Shown in pieces: positions 1-8,493 of a stretch of DNA of 64,000 bases; position 1 is the stretch's first letter, and the number at the start of each line of letters is the position of its first letter. A program made the position numbers and the translations under genes. Under the pieces are notes generated by a model. The model searched no databases and was not told the origin of the DNA. It saw nothing but the letters and a program-made list of their open reading frames with translations. This stretch comes from an uncultured Photobacterium sp. (GTDB lineage: Bacteria; Pseudomonadota; Gammaproteobacteria; Enterobacterales; Vibrionaceae). The stretch is taken from NCBI RefSeq assembly GCF_947502415.1, contig NZ_CANMZV010000009.1, positions 124,001 to 188,000 of the forward strand, in the 5' to 3' direction.

Positions 1-183
1 ATCAAAAATAAGCTCCTGCTTAGAATCCAGGTTCACAAAATCAGAGAGATAATATGGAATCCAAAAATCGAGGGTATTATAGGCAAGACGCATTGCACAT
101 CCGGCCAGTAGCAAAAAAACAGTAATGGCAACGAAAAAACGCGCCACTCTTGGGGAAATTGTTCGAAGTGTATTGCCTAGCAT
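1..183 (-). CDS. DUF6279 family lipoprotein, N-terminal part
   Basis: Reading the minus strand from an ATG at 181-183 gives 61 codons that run off the window edge. The protein starts with a basic n-region, a hydrophobic stretch and a lipobox (LLLAGC), followed by MRLAYNTLDFWIPYYLSD, which I recognise as typical of the DUF6279 lipoproteins common in Vibrionaceae. It should be an outer- or inner-membrane-anchored periplasmic protein of unknown function. Only the first 61 residues are present, so the call rests on the signal peptide and this one conserved block. The gap to the upstream gene is 143 bp. Confidence 0.7.
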   Translation of the reverse strand, partial: MLGNTLRTISPRVARFFVAITVFLLLAGCAMRLAYNTLDFWIPYYLSDFVNLDSKQELIFD

Positions 184-326
184 CCAGTTCTCCACACTCA
201 ACCTACCCCGTTCAAACAATACCCACTCAACAAGTCAATGGGATAGAGATAGTGGGTATAAATAGTGTAGACCTACGTTCTAGGGATAATACTTCCTCTC
301 AATTACGGCCTGATGCATAAAAAAGT

Positions 327-1175
327 TCACTCAACTATCGAGGCCAACTTCAGTTGTAGTGCCTTCGCTTCCTTGATGTAACTGGTATCTTGCCAAAGCG
401 AAGCCCCAACGAAATACCACAACATAGCCAAGTAATCAGACCAAGGTAGCCAGAATTGCACGGCTTCGCACCAACGTTTGTGATCACTATACCCTTGCAA
501 TTCACAATACGTTGAAACAGCCGAGCTAATATCAAGGCCATTGGCAGTGATAGTCAGGGTCAAATCGAGAGAAGGATCACCCGCAGCCGCATACTCCCAA
601 TCAATCACACGCTTGTTTCCATCCGGCTGACAAATAATATTGTAACGCCCCAGATCATGATGACAGCAGGTATCATCAAACCAATGGAAAAGCGTCTGTT
701 GTTGGAAATAACGGTGGATCTGCTCTAGTTGGAGAGACTTATATTCTCGTGGGATATGCTGCCAATAATGTACGGCCTTAGCCTGCGGTTCAAGTCGCCA
801 GCTCGGCACCGGAAAGGTATGAATCTCGGCCTGTAACTGAAGTAAATCTTGATCTGGCAATGTTTCATCAGCTGTCGAGCCGACAACCCACTCCACAAGC
901 AGCCCTTGTTCAAGCAGAGCTAGGCTATTAGGTGCAATTGGCGAACGGTGAAGTTGTTTAAGAATATGGTGCTCTTGCCTGCGCGATAAACCAAACGCCT
1001 TAGTTGAATCGGCAGCCGGACGCCAGACAGCCTTAACGGTTTCCCCTGTCTGGCGTCTCTGTAGTTCCAGCGCCCAGCAGCGGTTACTAAGGCCGCCGCT
1101 GAGCGGTTTTGCGGAAAGTAGCTGGAACTGCGTTGAGGTAGCCAGCAAAATTGGATCAAACGTATTCACTGGCAC
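327..1175 (-). CDS. thiK: thiamine kinase-like phosphotransferase (ThiK/APH fold)
   Basis: 282 residues with the aminoglycoside/choline kinase fold: a glycine-rich start (LSGGLSNRCW), the catalytic loop HHDLGRYNII near residue 175 and the metal-binding VIDWEYAAAGDPSLDL near residue 190. ThiK phosphorylates thiamine to thiamine phosphate in the salvage pathway. It is the last gene of a run hinT/COG3014/ycfL/lpoB/thiK, the order known from enterobacteria (hinT-ycfL-lpoB-thiK), which is the main reason to prefer thiamine kinase over choline or aminoglycoside kinase. The start codon is GTG. The length is close to the usual 274 residues. Confidence 0.8.
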   Translation of the reverse strand: MPVNTFDPILLATSTQFQLLSAKPLSGGLSNRCWALELQRRQTGETVKAVWRPAADSTKAFGLSRRQEHHILKQLHRSPIAPNSLALLEQGLLVEWVVGSTADETLPDQDLLQLQAEIHTFPVPSWRLEPQAKAVHYWQHIPREYKSLQLEQIHRYFQQQTLFHWFDDTCCHHDLGRYNIICQPDGNKRVIDWEYAAAGDPSLDLTLTITANGLDISSAVSTYCELQGYSDHKRWCEAVQFWLPWSDYLAMLWYFVGASLWQDTSYIKEAKALQLKLASIVE

Positions 1176-1200
1176 CTCACCAAAAAGTCACTATCCGCGA

Positions 1201-1794
1201 TTACCAGCCAAGCAGCTTCTTGGCTTCTTGCTTACGGATTTCGGTTTCATCAGCCCACTCAATCAAACCTGTTTCCAGATCCATCAGGCGCATAGTCATT
1301 TTGTAGTAAACATCTTTATCACTACCAGCCTGTTTTACAATACTCGCAAGGTTGCCGTACATCATATATTCCGCACCAACCATTTTACCAAACTGAATAG
1401 CCGTGCTCTGGTTTACCAGTTCATCATTATTCTGGAAATTAAGTTGCTTACGAACCGCTTCAACCCTAGTCATATCCACAAAGCGGAACTTACCAGAGTT
1501 AAGTAGGCGAGTACTAACTGAGTCTGTAATTGACTCAGTATCAATGTGCTCGCTCGTCTTATTCTTGATGCTATCAACAACAATAATTGGTCGATTGCCG
1601 TTGCCGGTAATATAAGCGACAGAACCAGACGACAACATGCTGTCTGTCATCTCTTCAGCAATTTTTTGCAGATCAGTCGAACCAAACTCGATGGTGGTCG
1701 TTTCTGCTTCCTGCGCATCACCGTAGCTGACTTTCTGCGCACAACCACCCATTAATGCTGCTACACTTAGTAATGCAATTACGCTTTTCTTCAT
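1201..1794 (-). CDS. lpoB: penicillin-binding protein activator LpoB
   Basis: An outer-membrane lipoprotein that reaches through the periplasm to stimulate the peptidoglycan synthase PBP1b. I start it at the ATG 13 codons inside the longest reading frame, because that gives a clean lipoprotein signal (MKKSVIALLSVAALMGGC) and an AAAGGT ribosome-binding site nearby. After the Cys there is a short linker and then the compact LpoB domain (GNGNRPIIVVDSIKN, TESITDSVSTRLLNSGKFRFVD). It is 197 residues, slightly shorter than the E. coli protein, mainly in the linker. It lies between ycfL and thiK, as in E. coli. Confidence 0.9.
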   Translation of the reverse strand: MKKSVIALLSVAALMGGCAQKVSYGDAQEAETTTIEFGSTDLQKIAEEMTDSMLSSGSVAYITGNGNRPIIVVDSIKNKTSEHIDTESITDSVSTRLLNSGKFRFVDMTRVEAVRKQLNFQNNDELVNQSTAIQFGKMVGAEYMMYGNLASIVKQAGSDKDVYYKMTMRLMDLETGLIEWADETEIRKQEAKKLLGW

Positions 1795-1857
1795 CTTATT
1801 ACCTTTTATTACAATCGTCGCAATTTCGTTCAAAGTCGTTGCCAGAACGGAATCTCA

Positions 1858-2244
1858 TTAATAATCCGCCTCACGGATATAAATACGGTACTGTGTAGCC
1901 TGAGGCTTTTTCGCCACAGCTTGCAGCGTCATCGAATCTTTGCCATGCAAGACAAATTGGCGCCAGGGGCTATCACTTCCTTCCACTTCCAATCCCTGAG
2001 CATCGTACCAATAGAAGCGATATTGCAGCTTCATATCTGAATTTATCTTACTGGTAACCGGTACACCGGCCTTCATCAAACCATTTACATTCACCACGGC
2101 TGCTTTTTCTATAGCAAGGCGGCTGGCCAACGAAGAGTTTCCAATCACTACATTTTGGTTACTGCTTTCAATACTGATTCCGGATGTTGCAGTTGTACAG
2201 GCAGACAGCACCAATGCGAACAGCAAAACAGAAAGATGTTTCAT
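1858..2244 (-). CDS. ycfL: YcfL-family lipoprotein
   Basis: 128 residues starting at an ATG preceded by GGGAGG; the longest frame begins 21 codons earlier but lacks a signal. The N-terminus is a lipoprotein signal peptide (LFALVLSAC). The rest is a small beta-rich domain with a YRFYWYDAQGLEV segment characteristic of YcfL/DUF1425. The function is unknown; its constant position next to lpoB suggests a periplasmic envelope role. Its start lies 2 bp after the stop of the upstream lipoprotein gene, so the two are surely cotranscribed. Confidence 0.8.
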   Translation of the reverse strand: MKHLSVLLFALVLSACTTATSGISIESSNQNVVIGNSSLASRLAIEKAAVVNVNGLMKAGVPVTSKINSDMKLQYRFYWYDAQGLEVEGSDSPWRQFVLHGKDSMTLQAVAKKPQATQYRIYIREADY

Positions 2245-2246
2245 TA

Positions 2247-3632
2247 TTAGTTTCCTCCCAATAATACCGACCACCAGCTTTGCTGGTTGCCCTGTCGTGA
2301 AACCCAAACCATGGTTGTTCGTCCCGCAAGAACCTTTATATCCAATTGTCGGCCGTTCCAGCCAACCTGATGAGATCCTGCTTTCAGATCAGTGTGATAC
2401 ACACTGACTGACGATGGCAAAGATTGCCAACTCCGGGTATCCGGCTGCTCTGTCAGGGTATTAAAGACATTGGCCAGCAGATTGCCGACATCATTGCCCC
2501 CCTTAGCCGCGGATTTTCTCACCTCATTTTTTGCCACCACGCGCAATGCCTGGCGAACAATAATAGCCGGCAACTCTTCGTTCAGACTGCCCTTGGCCAT
2601 TTCATCAATATTAGCCAGCTCGCTACTACGAACCGCCTGATTATTCAGCATCAATGGACTCAAACGCGGAGTCACCGCATTACGGTAATACGGCAAAGCC
2701 AGGTTGTACATCACCCCATTGCCATGGCTGTCCGGCAGCCACAAGGGTAAACGCCAGCCGTCACGCGCCTGAACAACCCCCTGCTCATCAAAAATCACCA
2801 ACCGGCCGGTTCCACGTGCAGCCTGTTCATATTTACCGTAACGCGCTTCCAGCGTTCTGCGATCCTCATTCATCTGCATCCGGGTTGCTAACCGCAAAAC
2901 AGTATTAGCGATATAGGTATTACCCGGAGCTACAGCCAGTGCCCGTTTGTAATCGATATAGGCACTGTTCAAATCCCCGTCGGCCTCATATAACACCCCC
3001 GACAGGTAAAACAGGTAACCATTCTGTACATCAGAAAGTTGTTTTCCGGCATCCGGATAACGGGCCAGTACAGCCCCCAAATTCTGGCTTAGCCCATTAC
3101 TTCTGGCATCCCGTGCAGCACGATTAAGTTCTGCTTCCCGGTTCTTCCGTGCCATTTCCTGCACCTGATTTGCGCGGCGCACCTCGACCAGCGCTCCCTC
3201 CAAATCCTTCTGATGAATATAATTAAGCGCGAGATAAAGGTGCAAAAAGCCAAGCTCATAGTCTGCTGGCTGATAGGTGATCATATTATCATTGGTCAGC
3301 AATGCACCCGCCTGGCTAACCCCGTCTGATATCTGGATGGTAGCCTGGCGCTGCTGCTCCTTCACCGCCATATCAGCTTCTTGCAAGGCAGAAAAACTAC
3401 TCGGGTACTGCCCGGCAACAAAATTAACGCGCCCACGCTCCATACCATCAAGGATTTCTCCTGCCGGAGCATCCGGTAGCGCATCCACAGCCTGGGAATA
3501 ACTTCCCTGCAGCAGTGCATTATGAACATCCGCATTAGCTGCACTATAGTGACTGAACAGGCTTTGAGCCGATAAATTGGCACAAGCCGTCATACTCAAA
3601 GACAGCACCAGCACTGCGGCACGTTTTAGCAT
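2247..3632 (-). CDS. COG3014-type TPR lipoprotein
   Basis: 461 residues beginning with a lipoprotein signal (LVLSLSMTAC). The N-terminal half is helical with TPR-like repeats (LHLYLALNYIHQKDLEGALVEV around residue 130 and YLFYLSGVLYEADGDLNSAY around 205). The C-terminal half is a beta-rich domain ending in a hydrophobic WWSVLLGG. I recognise it as the COG3014 family, whose function is not known. The gene directly precedes ycfL (2-bp gap), so it is part of the lpoB operon, where E. coli has no equivalent. The ribosome-binding site is weak. Confidence 0.65.
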   Translation of the reverse strand: MLKRAAVLVLSLSMTACANLSAQSLFSHYSAANADVHNALLQGSYSQAVDALPDAPAGEILDGMERGRVNFVAGQYPSSFSALQEADMAVKEQQRQATIQISDGVSQAGALLTNDNMITYQPADYELGFLHLYLALNYIHQKDLEGALVEVRRANQVQEMARKNREAELNRAARDARSNGLSQNLGAVLARYPDAGKQLSDVQNGYLFYLSGVLYEADGDLNSAYIDYKRALAVAPGNTYIANTVLRLATRMQMNEDRRTLEARYGKYEQAARGTGRLVIFDEQGVVQARDGWRLPLWLPDSHGNGVMYNLALPYYRNAVTPRLSPLMLNNQAVRSSELANIDEMAKGSLNEELPAIIVRQALRVVAKNEVRKSAAKGGNDVGNLLANVFNTLTEQPDTRSWQSLPSSVSVYHTDLKAGSHQVGWNGRQLDIKVLAGRTTMVWVSRQGNQQSWWSVLLGGN

Positions 3633-3797
3633 CGTGTTAATAACTCAATCTCTATACAAAAAAGCCTGAGTGCCTATGGTTCAGACACTTCAGTTACTAC
3701 CTGTCAAACAAAGCCTGTAACCGGCTGAAAAACATAATCCACTCAGACCTGACTCTGCAATATTAGTTCCCACCTATTACGGTGAAACTCAATTGCC

Positions 3798-4148
3798 TTA
3801 TCCGATTAGCATTGGGCCAAGCGGACGACCTCCAAGAAGGTGCATATGAATATGGTAAACTTCCTGACCACCATACGGGTTGCAGTTAACAATCACACGA
3901 TAGCCGTCTTCTGCGATGCCTTCTTTTTCTGCCAGCTTACGTGCAACCGTAAACAGGCGCCCCATCATCGCCTCATCCTCAACTTCTACGTCATTCAGCG
4001 TTGGAATAAGCTTGTTCGGAATGATTAAGATATGGCTTGGCGCACGAGGGTTGATATCACGAAACGCGGTTACTAAATCATCCTGATAAAGGATGTCTGC
4101 AGGAATTTCCTTACGAATAATTTTACTGAAGATGGTTTCTTCTGCCAT
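3798..4148 (-). CDS. hinT: HIT-family purine nucleoside phosphoramidase HinT
   Basis: 116 residues of a histidine-triad hydrolase that cleaves AMP-lysine and other adenosine phosphoramidates in the cytoplasm. The signature HIHMHLLGG near residue 98 carries the HxHxH catalytic triad, and the [13 protein letters not shown] segment is typical. A GGAG ribosome-binding site lies 7 nt before the ATG. It is the first gene of the hinT-lpoB-thiK block, separated by 165 bp from the COG3014 gene, so the downstream genes may have their own promoter. Confidence 0.93.
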   Translation of the reverse strand: MAEETIFSKIIRKEIPADILYQDDLVTAFRDINPRAPSHILIIPNKLIPTLNDVEVEDEAMMGRLFTVARKLAEKEGIAEDGYRVIVNCNPYGGQEVYHIHMHLLGGRPLGPMLIG

Positions 4149-4527
4149 TTCTCATGCTCCATAGTGTTCTTAAGTCTAAGGCTGTGCCTTAACTCAGGAG
4201 TATGCGCCAGTCTGATTCACAGAGCAATATTGAACACCGTTTTAAACCAACTTTCCAGTGAAATTTTCATTAGTTAAGTTTTTTTTGATGCAACCGTCAA
4301 AGTATGTAGCAATAGGTTTCAATTAATATCAAGCGCTATCACTCAGTGCCGATAACTAATAGCAAGGTGGTATGTGAGTCAATTTTGTCATTTTTGATGT
4401 GCTTTTTTTGCCGCTGAAAATTACAAGCTCGCACTTTGTACGCAAGCAAATAACATAACAACAGCTTCGTATTAATGTACTTCTGTGAGACTGCTGTCGC
4501 TCACATTTGGTGTTATTTAGGGATATT
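4149..4527. other. intergenic region between divergent hinT and the first chemoreceptor gene
   Basis: 379 bp of AT-rich DNA holding the promoters of both divergent genes. The one recognisable element is a sigma-28-type -10 box, listed separately. A 71-codon frame on the minus strand (4356-4571) overlaps the chemoreceptor start and has no family features. Confidence 0.6.
4329..4355 (+). promoter_or_regulatory. sigma-28 (FliA) type flagellar promoter
   Basis: GCCGATAA at 4348-4355 is a perfect sigma-28 -10 element. Eleven bases upstream lies TCAAGCGC, a partial match to the -35 consensus TAAAGTTT. It points at the chemoreceptor gene 173 bp downstream; sigma-28 control of chemoreceptors is well established in motile gammaproteobacteria. 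Confidence 0.6.
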
Positions 4528-6531
4528 ATGAAGACTACGAAACACACCTCAGTTATACGACGAATGTACACTGGGTTTGCGGTAATGGTTTTACTCTTTG
4601 CCGCAACAATTTATCTGATGCTTGACGGAACCAATCGCATCCACCACCAACTGGAAACAGTAACAGCCGATGCGCTTCCGTTGGTTTCCATGTCCAACCA
4701 AACCAGCGTCAGACTTTTCGCCGCCGATAAAATCTTCAAAGATTTTCTTACCAGTCAAAATCCCGAGCGGATGGCAACCTATGAAGGTAACTTTAGCCAG
4801 GCCCACGAAGTATTTATTGAAGCACTCGATCAGCTGGTCAAAACCGCCAACGGTAATCAAGCCCTAAGTGCCAACCTCAGTGAATTAATCGCTCTGGAAG
4901 GACGTTACTTCCGCGAAGCCCATACCGCGATGAGCAACTACCGTAGCCAATTGCTTGCTCAAGAAGAGCGGTTAAAATCAGCACGCCGATTCCAGCAGCT
5001 TCATAACGAGCTGAATATAAGGATGAAAGAGTACGTTGAAGACCAAGAGAGTATCTCGGTCAAGATGATGGCAAAAAACTACTTCGTCAAACTGCGCCAA
5101 ACCGAGACCATCACCTCTGATGCCCTGGCAACAGACGACATTGCACTTATCGAAAAGGCGGTAAAAGGCAATAAGCGTTATGTTAACCACCTCAATAACG
5201 CCTACCGCTCGCTGTCTTCCATGATCCCCGAGCTCAAACCAATATTCGACAAATCCATAGACCAATACACCCTGGATATCGGCAAATCCGGAGGGGTACT
5301 GGATGCTCATTTCCGCTATATCGATACCCGTAATCAGCTTTATGACAATATCGCCAGACTGGCAGCTGATATCGATCAGGCAACCAACTTGCTCGATACT
5401 TTCCGCACCCAAGCCAACAAGCATATGGACAAAGCCATTACTAATGCCGACAAGGCTTATAGTCGTGGCCTTAGTAATGCCATCCTTATCGGTATTGCTG
5501 TCACCCTATTTGCGGTATTCATTGGTTGGTATCTTGCGCAAAGTGTTCGCAAGCCTCTCGAATCGACACTGGTAACATTAGAAGCATTAACCAATGGGGA
5601 TATGACCAAGCGCAGTGACCTTAGCCAGTTTATCGAATTCAACAAACTCAACCATCATATCAACACGTTGGCTGACAACCTTCAGGAAGTACTGGGCAAA
5701 CTCAGCCAAGCGTCAGGTGAGCTGACTGCCGTTGCCGAAGAAAATCAGTCCACCACCTCACAAGCCAAGCACAGGCTTAATGAACAGCGCCAGCAAACCG
5801 CCTCTGTCGCCACGGCAATGACCGAGATGGAACAATCTGTCACCGATGTCTCGCACAGTGCTCAAAATACGATGGAACGGGTAAACGAAGTCGAGCAAGC
5901 TTCAAATACCGGTCGTGAGGTAATGAGCCGCAACATCAACACTGCGCACCAATTATCTGAACGACTTGATGAATCAGTCCATGCCGTATCGAAACTGCAA
6001 GAAATGAGCAGCAACATAGGCACAATACTTGATGTGATCCGCAATATCGCAGATCAAACCAACCTGCTGGCACTCAATGCTGCAATCGAGGCTGCGCGAG
6101 CCGGAGACCAAGGCAGAGGCTTTGCTGTCGTTGCCGACGAAGTACGGGTACTAGCCAAGCGCACAACTGACTCGACTGCTGAAATTGAAAGCATGATCCA
6201 GCGCCTACAATCCAGCTCAGGTCAGGCCGTATCAGTTATGCAGGGTTGCGTCAGTGAGATGGAAAACAGCATCAACCAGGCTTCTGATGCCAATCGCACG
6301 ATGGAAGAGATTAAGACAATTATCATGACAATAAGCCAAATGAGCTCACAGATCGCTCAAGCAGCTGAAGAGCAGCGCAGCACCACAGCATCCATCGCCC
6401 GTAGCCTGGAAGATATCAGCCTGATTGCTGATTCCAACTACAGCTCTATGGAGGAAGTTGCCGAAGCCAGCAATAAACTAGATGACTTGGCTCACCAGCA
6501 AAATGATCTGGTGCAGCGATTCAAGCTTTAA
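4528..6531 (+). CDS. methyl-accepting chemotaxis protein
   Basis: 667 residues. The ATG at 4528, preceded by AGGGA, is chosen over a TTG seven codons upstream. Layout: an N-terminal membrane helix at about 14-33, a long helical periplasmic sensor (about 35-310), a second membrane helix near 315-338, a HAMP linker and the methyl-accepting signalling domain. The kinase-contact tip ([20 protein letters not shown]) is intact. There is no C-terminal CheR-docking pentapeptide. The ligand cannot be told from sequence. A likely sigma-28 promoter lies upstream, placing the gene in the flagellar/chemotaxis regulon. Confidence 0.93.
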   Translation: MKTTKHTSVIRRMYTGFAVMVLLFAATIYLMLDGTNRIHHQLETVTADALPLVSMSNQTSVRLFAADKIFKDFLTSQNPERMATYEGNFSQAHEVFIEALDQLVKTANGNQALSANLSELIALEGRYFREAHTAMSNYRSQLLAQEERLKSARRFQQLHNELNIRMKEYVEDQESISVKMMAKNYFVKLRQTETITSDALATDDIALIEKAVKGNKRYVNHLNNAYRSLSSMIPELKPIFDKSIDQYTLDIGKSGGVLDAHFRYIDTRNQLYDNIARLAADIDQATNLLDTFRTQANKHMDKAITNADKAYSRGLSNAILIGIAVTLFAVFIGWYLAQSVRKPLESTLVTLEALTNGDMTKRSDLSQFIEFNKLNHHINTLADNLQEVLGKLSQASGELTAVAEENQSTTSQAKHRLNEQRQQTASVATAMTEMEQSVTDVSHSAQNTMERVNEVEQASNTGREVMSRNINTAHQLSERLDESVHAVSKLQEMSSNIGTILDVIRNIADQTNLLALNAAIEAARAGDQGRGFAVVADEVRVLAKRTTDSTAEIESMIQRLQSSSGQAVSVMQGCVSEMENSINQASDANRTMEEIKTIIMTISQMSSQIAQAAEEQRSTTASIARSLEDISLIADSNYSSMEEVAEASNKLDDLAHQQNDLVQRFKL

Positions 6532-6730
6532 AGAAGAGACGTGATAACTCAGGCCCTGGGTATACAATTCCTGGGGTCTTTCATACCCTATCTTTTATCA
6601 TTAATTTCCCTGCCACACCTGCAAACGATTGCCCTTTTAATCATCAATCAGATACATTGTTGGATATTTGACCTTTACTTACGAAAACTATGCTTTTAGA
6701 ATCGGGCAAATTTTTTGGGAGGGAAGCATT

Positions 6731-7759
6731 ATGACGACTATTACGATCACACGCCCAGATGACTGGCACACGCATTTACGTGATGGCGAAGTATTAAAAG
6801 ATACTGTTCGCGACATCAGTCAGTATATGGGGCGGGCTATCATCATGCCGAATCTGGTTCCACCGGTCACCGATACTGACGCAGCTCTTGCCTACCGCGA
6901 TCGTATCCTTGCCGAAAAGCCCCAAGGCAATTTCTCTCCTTTGATGACCCTCTACCTCACCGACAACACCTCCCCCGACGAAATTCACAAAGCTAAAGCA
7001 ACCGGCCATATCTACGCTGCTAAGCTATACCCTGCCGGTGCAACTACCAATTCAGACTCTGGTGTTACTTCTATCGACAAGCTACTGCCAACACTGGCAA
7101 CAATGGAAGAAGTAGGAATGCCACTGCTAATCCACGGCGAAGTAACTACGCATGATGTCGATATTTTCGACCGTGAAAAAGCGTTCCTGGAAACTGTCCT
7201 TACACCTATCGTCGAGAAAATGCCCAACCTAAAAATTGTCGTTGAGCATATCACCACCAAAGATGCGGTCGAGTTTGTCTTAAATGCCGGATCAAATGTG
7301 GCAGCAACAATCACTGCGCACCACTTACTTTTCAACCGCAACCACATGCTGGTTGGCGGGATCCGTCCACATTTCTACTGCCTGCCAATTCTCAAGCGCA
7401 ATACCCACCAGCAGGCGCTCGTTGAAGCGGCAACCAGTGGTAGCCCTAAGTTCTTCCTGGGTACAGACTCAGCACCACACGCCAAAGGCCGCAAAGAATC
7501 GGCATGCGGCTGTGCCGGCTCTTATACCGCCCATGCAGCCATTGAGCTGTATGCCGAAGTCTTCGAACAAGCCGGTGCACTCGACAAGCTTGAAGCTTTC
7601 GCCAGCTTTAACGGTCCGGACTTCTACGGCCTGCCACGTAATACCGATACCATTACGCTGACTAAGGAAAACTGGACCGTACCGGAAGCCATGTCTTTCG
7701 GTAGCGATGTTGTCGTCCCTATCCGTGCTGGCGAACAAATTAATTGGAAAGTGGTTTAA
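6731..7759 (+). CDS. pyrC: dihydroorotase PyrC
   Basis: Zinc-dependent cyclisation of carbamoyl aspartate to dihydroorotate, step three of pyrimidine synthesis. The ATG at 6731 has a strong GGGAGG site; the longer frame starting at 6668 is rejected. The metal-binding DWHTHLRDG is at residues 12-20, the [15 protein letters not shown] segment carries the lysine expected to be carbamylated, and GTDSAPH near residue 250 holds the catalytic aspartate. 342 residues fits the E. coli type (348). The gene stands alone between two chemoreceptor genes. Confidence 0.95.
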   Translation: MTTITITRPDDWHTHLRDGEVLKDTVRDISQYMGRAIIMPNLVPPVTDTDAALAYRDRILAEKPQGNFSPLMTLYLTDNTSPDEIHKAKATGHIYAAKLYPAGATTNSDSGVTSIDKLLPTLATMEEVGMPLLIHGEVTTHDVDIFDREKAFLETVLTPIVEKMPNLKIVVEHITTKDAVEFVLNAGSNVAATITAHHLLFNRNHMLVGGIRPHFYCLPILKRNTHQQALVEAATSGSPKFFLGTDSAPHAKGRKESACGCAGSYTAHAAIELYAEVFEQAGALDKLEAFASFNGPDFYGLPRNTDTITLTKENWTVPEAMSFGSDVVVPIRAGEQINWKVV

Positions 7760-7809
7760 CCCGACAATCCAAGACAGATTAAGCGGTAAAAAGTCAGACT
7801 AACTAATAT

Positions 7810-7866
7810 CTGTCTCTTATACATAAAACATCAGCTAATCAACTGAAGAAACTGTATAAGAGACAG
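7810..7866. mobile_element. 57-bp MITE-like element with Tn5-type ends
   Basis: A perfect 14-bp terminal inverted repeat, CTGTCTCTTATACA at 7810-7823 and its complement at 7853-7866, encloses 29 bp. The inner part is also roughly self-complementary around TCAGCTAATCAACTGA. The 14 bp equal the outer 14 bp of the Tn5/IS50 mosaic end but the following bases differ. No 9-bp target duplication is visible, so it may be an old insertion or simply a large hairpin. It starts 51 bp after the pyrC stop and has no T-tract of a terminator. Confidence 0.5.
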
Positions 7867-7902
7867 CATCACAATTGAATTCGACAAATATTAAACACTG
7901 TT

Positions 7903-7930
7903 GGTAACGCATTTTTGGTAACGCATTTTT
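7903..7930 (+). repeat. two tandem copies of a 14-bp unit
   Basis: GGTAACGCATTTTT occurs at 7903-7916 and again at 7917-7930 with no gap; a degenerate third copy (GATGACGC) follows. This looks like a simple local duplication. Confidence 0.8.
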
Positions 7931-8493
7931 GATGACGCTTTATTTATAAACCACTCAATTAAAGCAAGTGAAATAAGAATCACTTATACCACCTAACCTC
8001 TGATTATATCCAACGACACTATTTTATAAATAATCTGCACTCTCAATCGAGGTTTAAGGCAGTTAATTTCTGCCAGCCTTACAAAATAACGGAAATTGCC
8101 AAAAAGCACCTATACCCTCTTTGACATATTTTATTTAGCTTGTCTGTAATTTATATCAAGCTTTGAGTGCCATATAAAACTAACCAGTTGAAAAATCATT
8201 ACAATTACAAGCCAAATCAAGAAAATAGCATTTTAATATATCAAATATCCTTAGCTTTAAATCAAAGCCATAGCACTACGATAACCACCCCAAAGGCATT
8301 AAAAACAACGTTAATTAGCTTCATTATATTGAGCTCATCTTTTTCAATTAAAAGCAGGGGATAAATCAATCTAATTGATACACGGTAAATTATCATGTAT
8401 TTCATCACAATCAATGACAATAAACATCTCAAAATAACAAGTCCACCCTAACATTAAATTGCGATTCGAAATTTTTGTTAAGGATGACTTAAT

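Larger units (their letters stand above)
7760..8493. other. 734-bp AT-rich region between pyrC and the second chemoreceptor gene
   Basis: It holds a 57-bp inverted-repeat element (7810-7866), a 14-bp tandem direct repeat (7903-7930) and otherwise AT-rich sequence presumably containing the promoter of the downstream chemoreceptor. No sigma-28 box like that of the first chemoreceptor is seen. The 65-codon frame at 8167-8364 has low-complexity composition, no ribosome-binding site and no recognisable family, so I do not call it a gene. Confidence 0.6.

Noticed and set aside
4356..4571. 71-codon minus-strand frame between hinT and the chemoreceptor gene
   Set aside because: Overlaps the chemoreceptor start and its promoter, with no ribosome-binding site or known motifs.
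7810..7866. Sequencing-library (tagmentation) adapter left in the assembly
   Set aside because: Only 14 of the 19 mosaic-end bases match on each side and the middle is 29 bp of unrelated, partly self-complementary sequence, unlike a ligated adapter junction. Kept as a point to verify.
8167..8364. 65-codon reading frame in the AT-rich gap before the second chemoreceptor
   Set aside because: No ribosome-binding site, low-complexity composition (many Ile, Asn, Ser, Lys, Thr), no family resemblance; the region looks non-coding.
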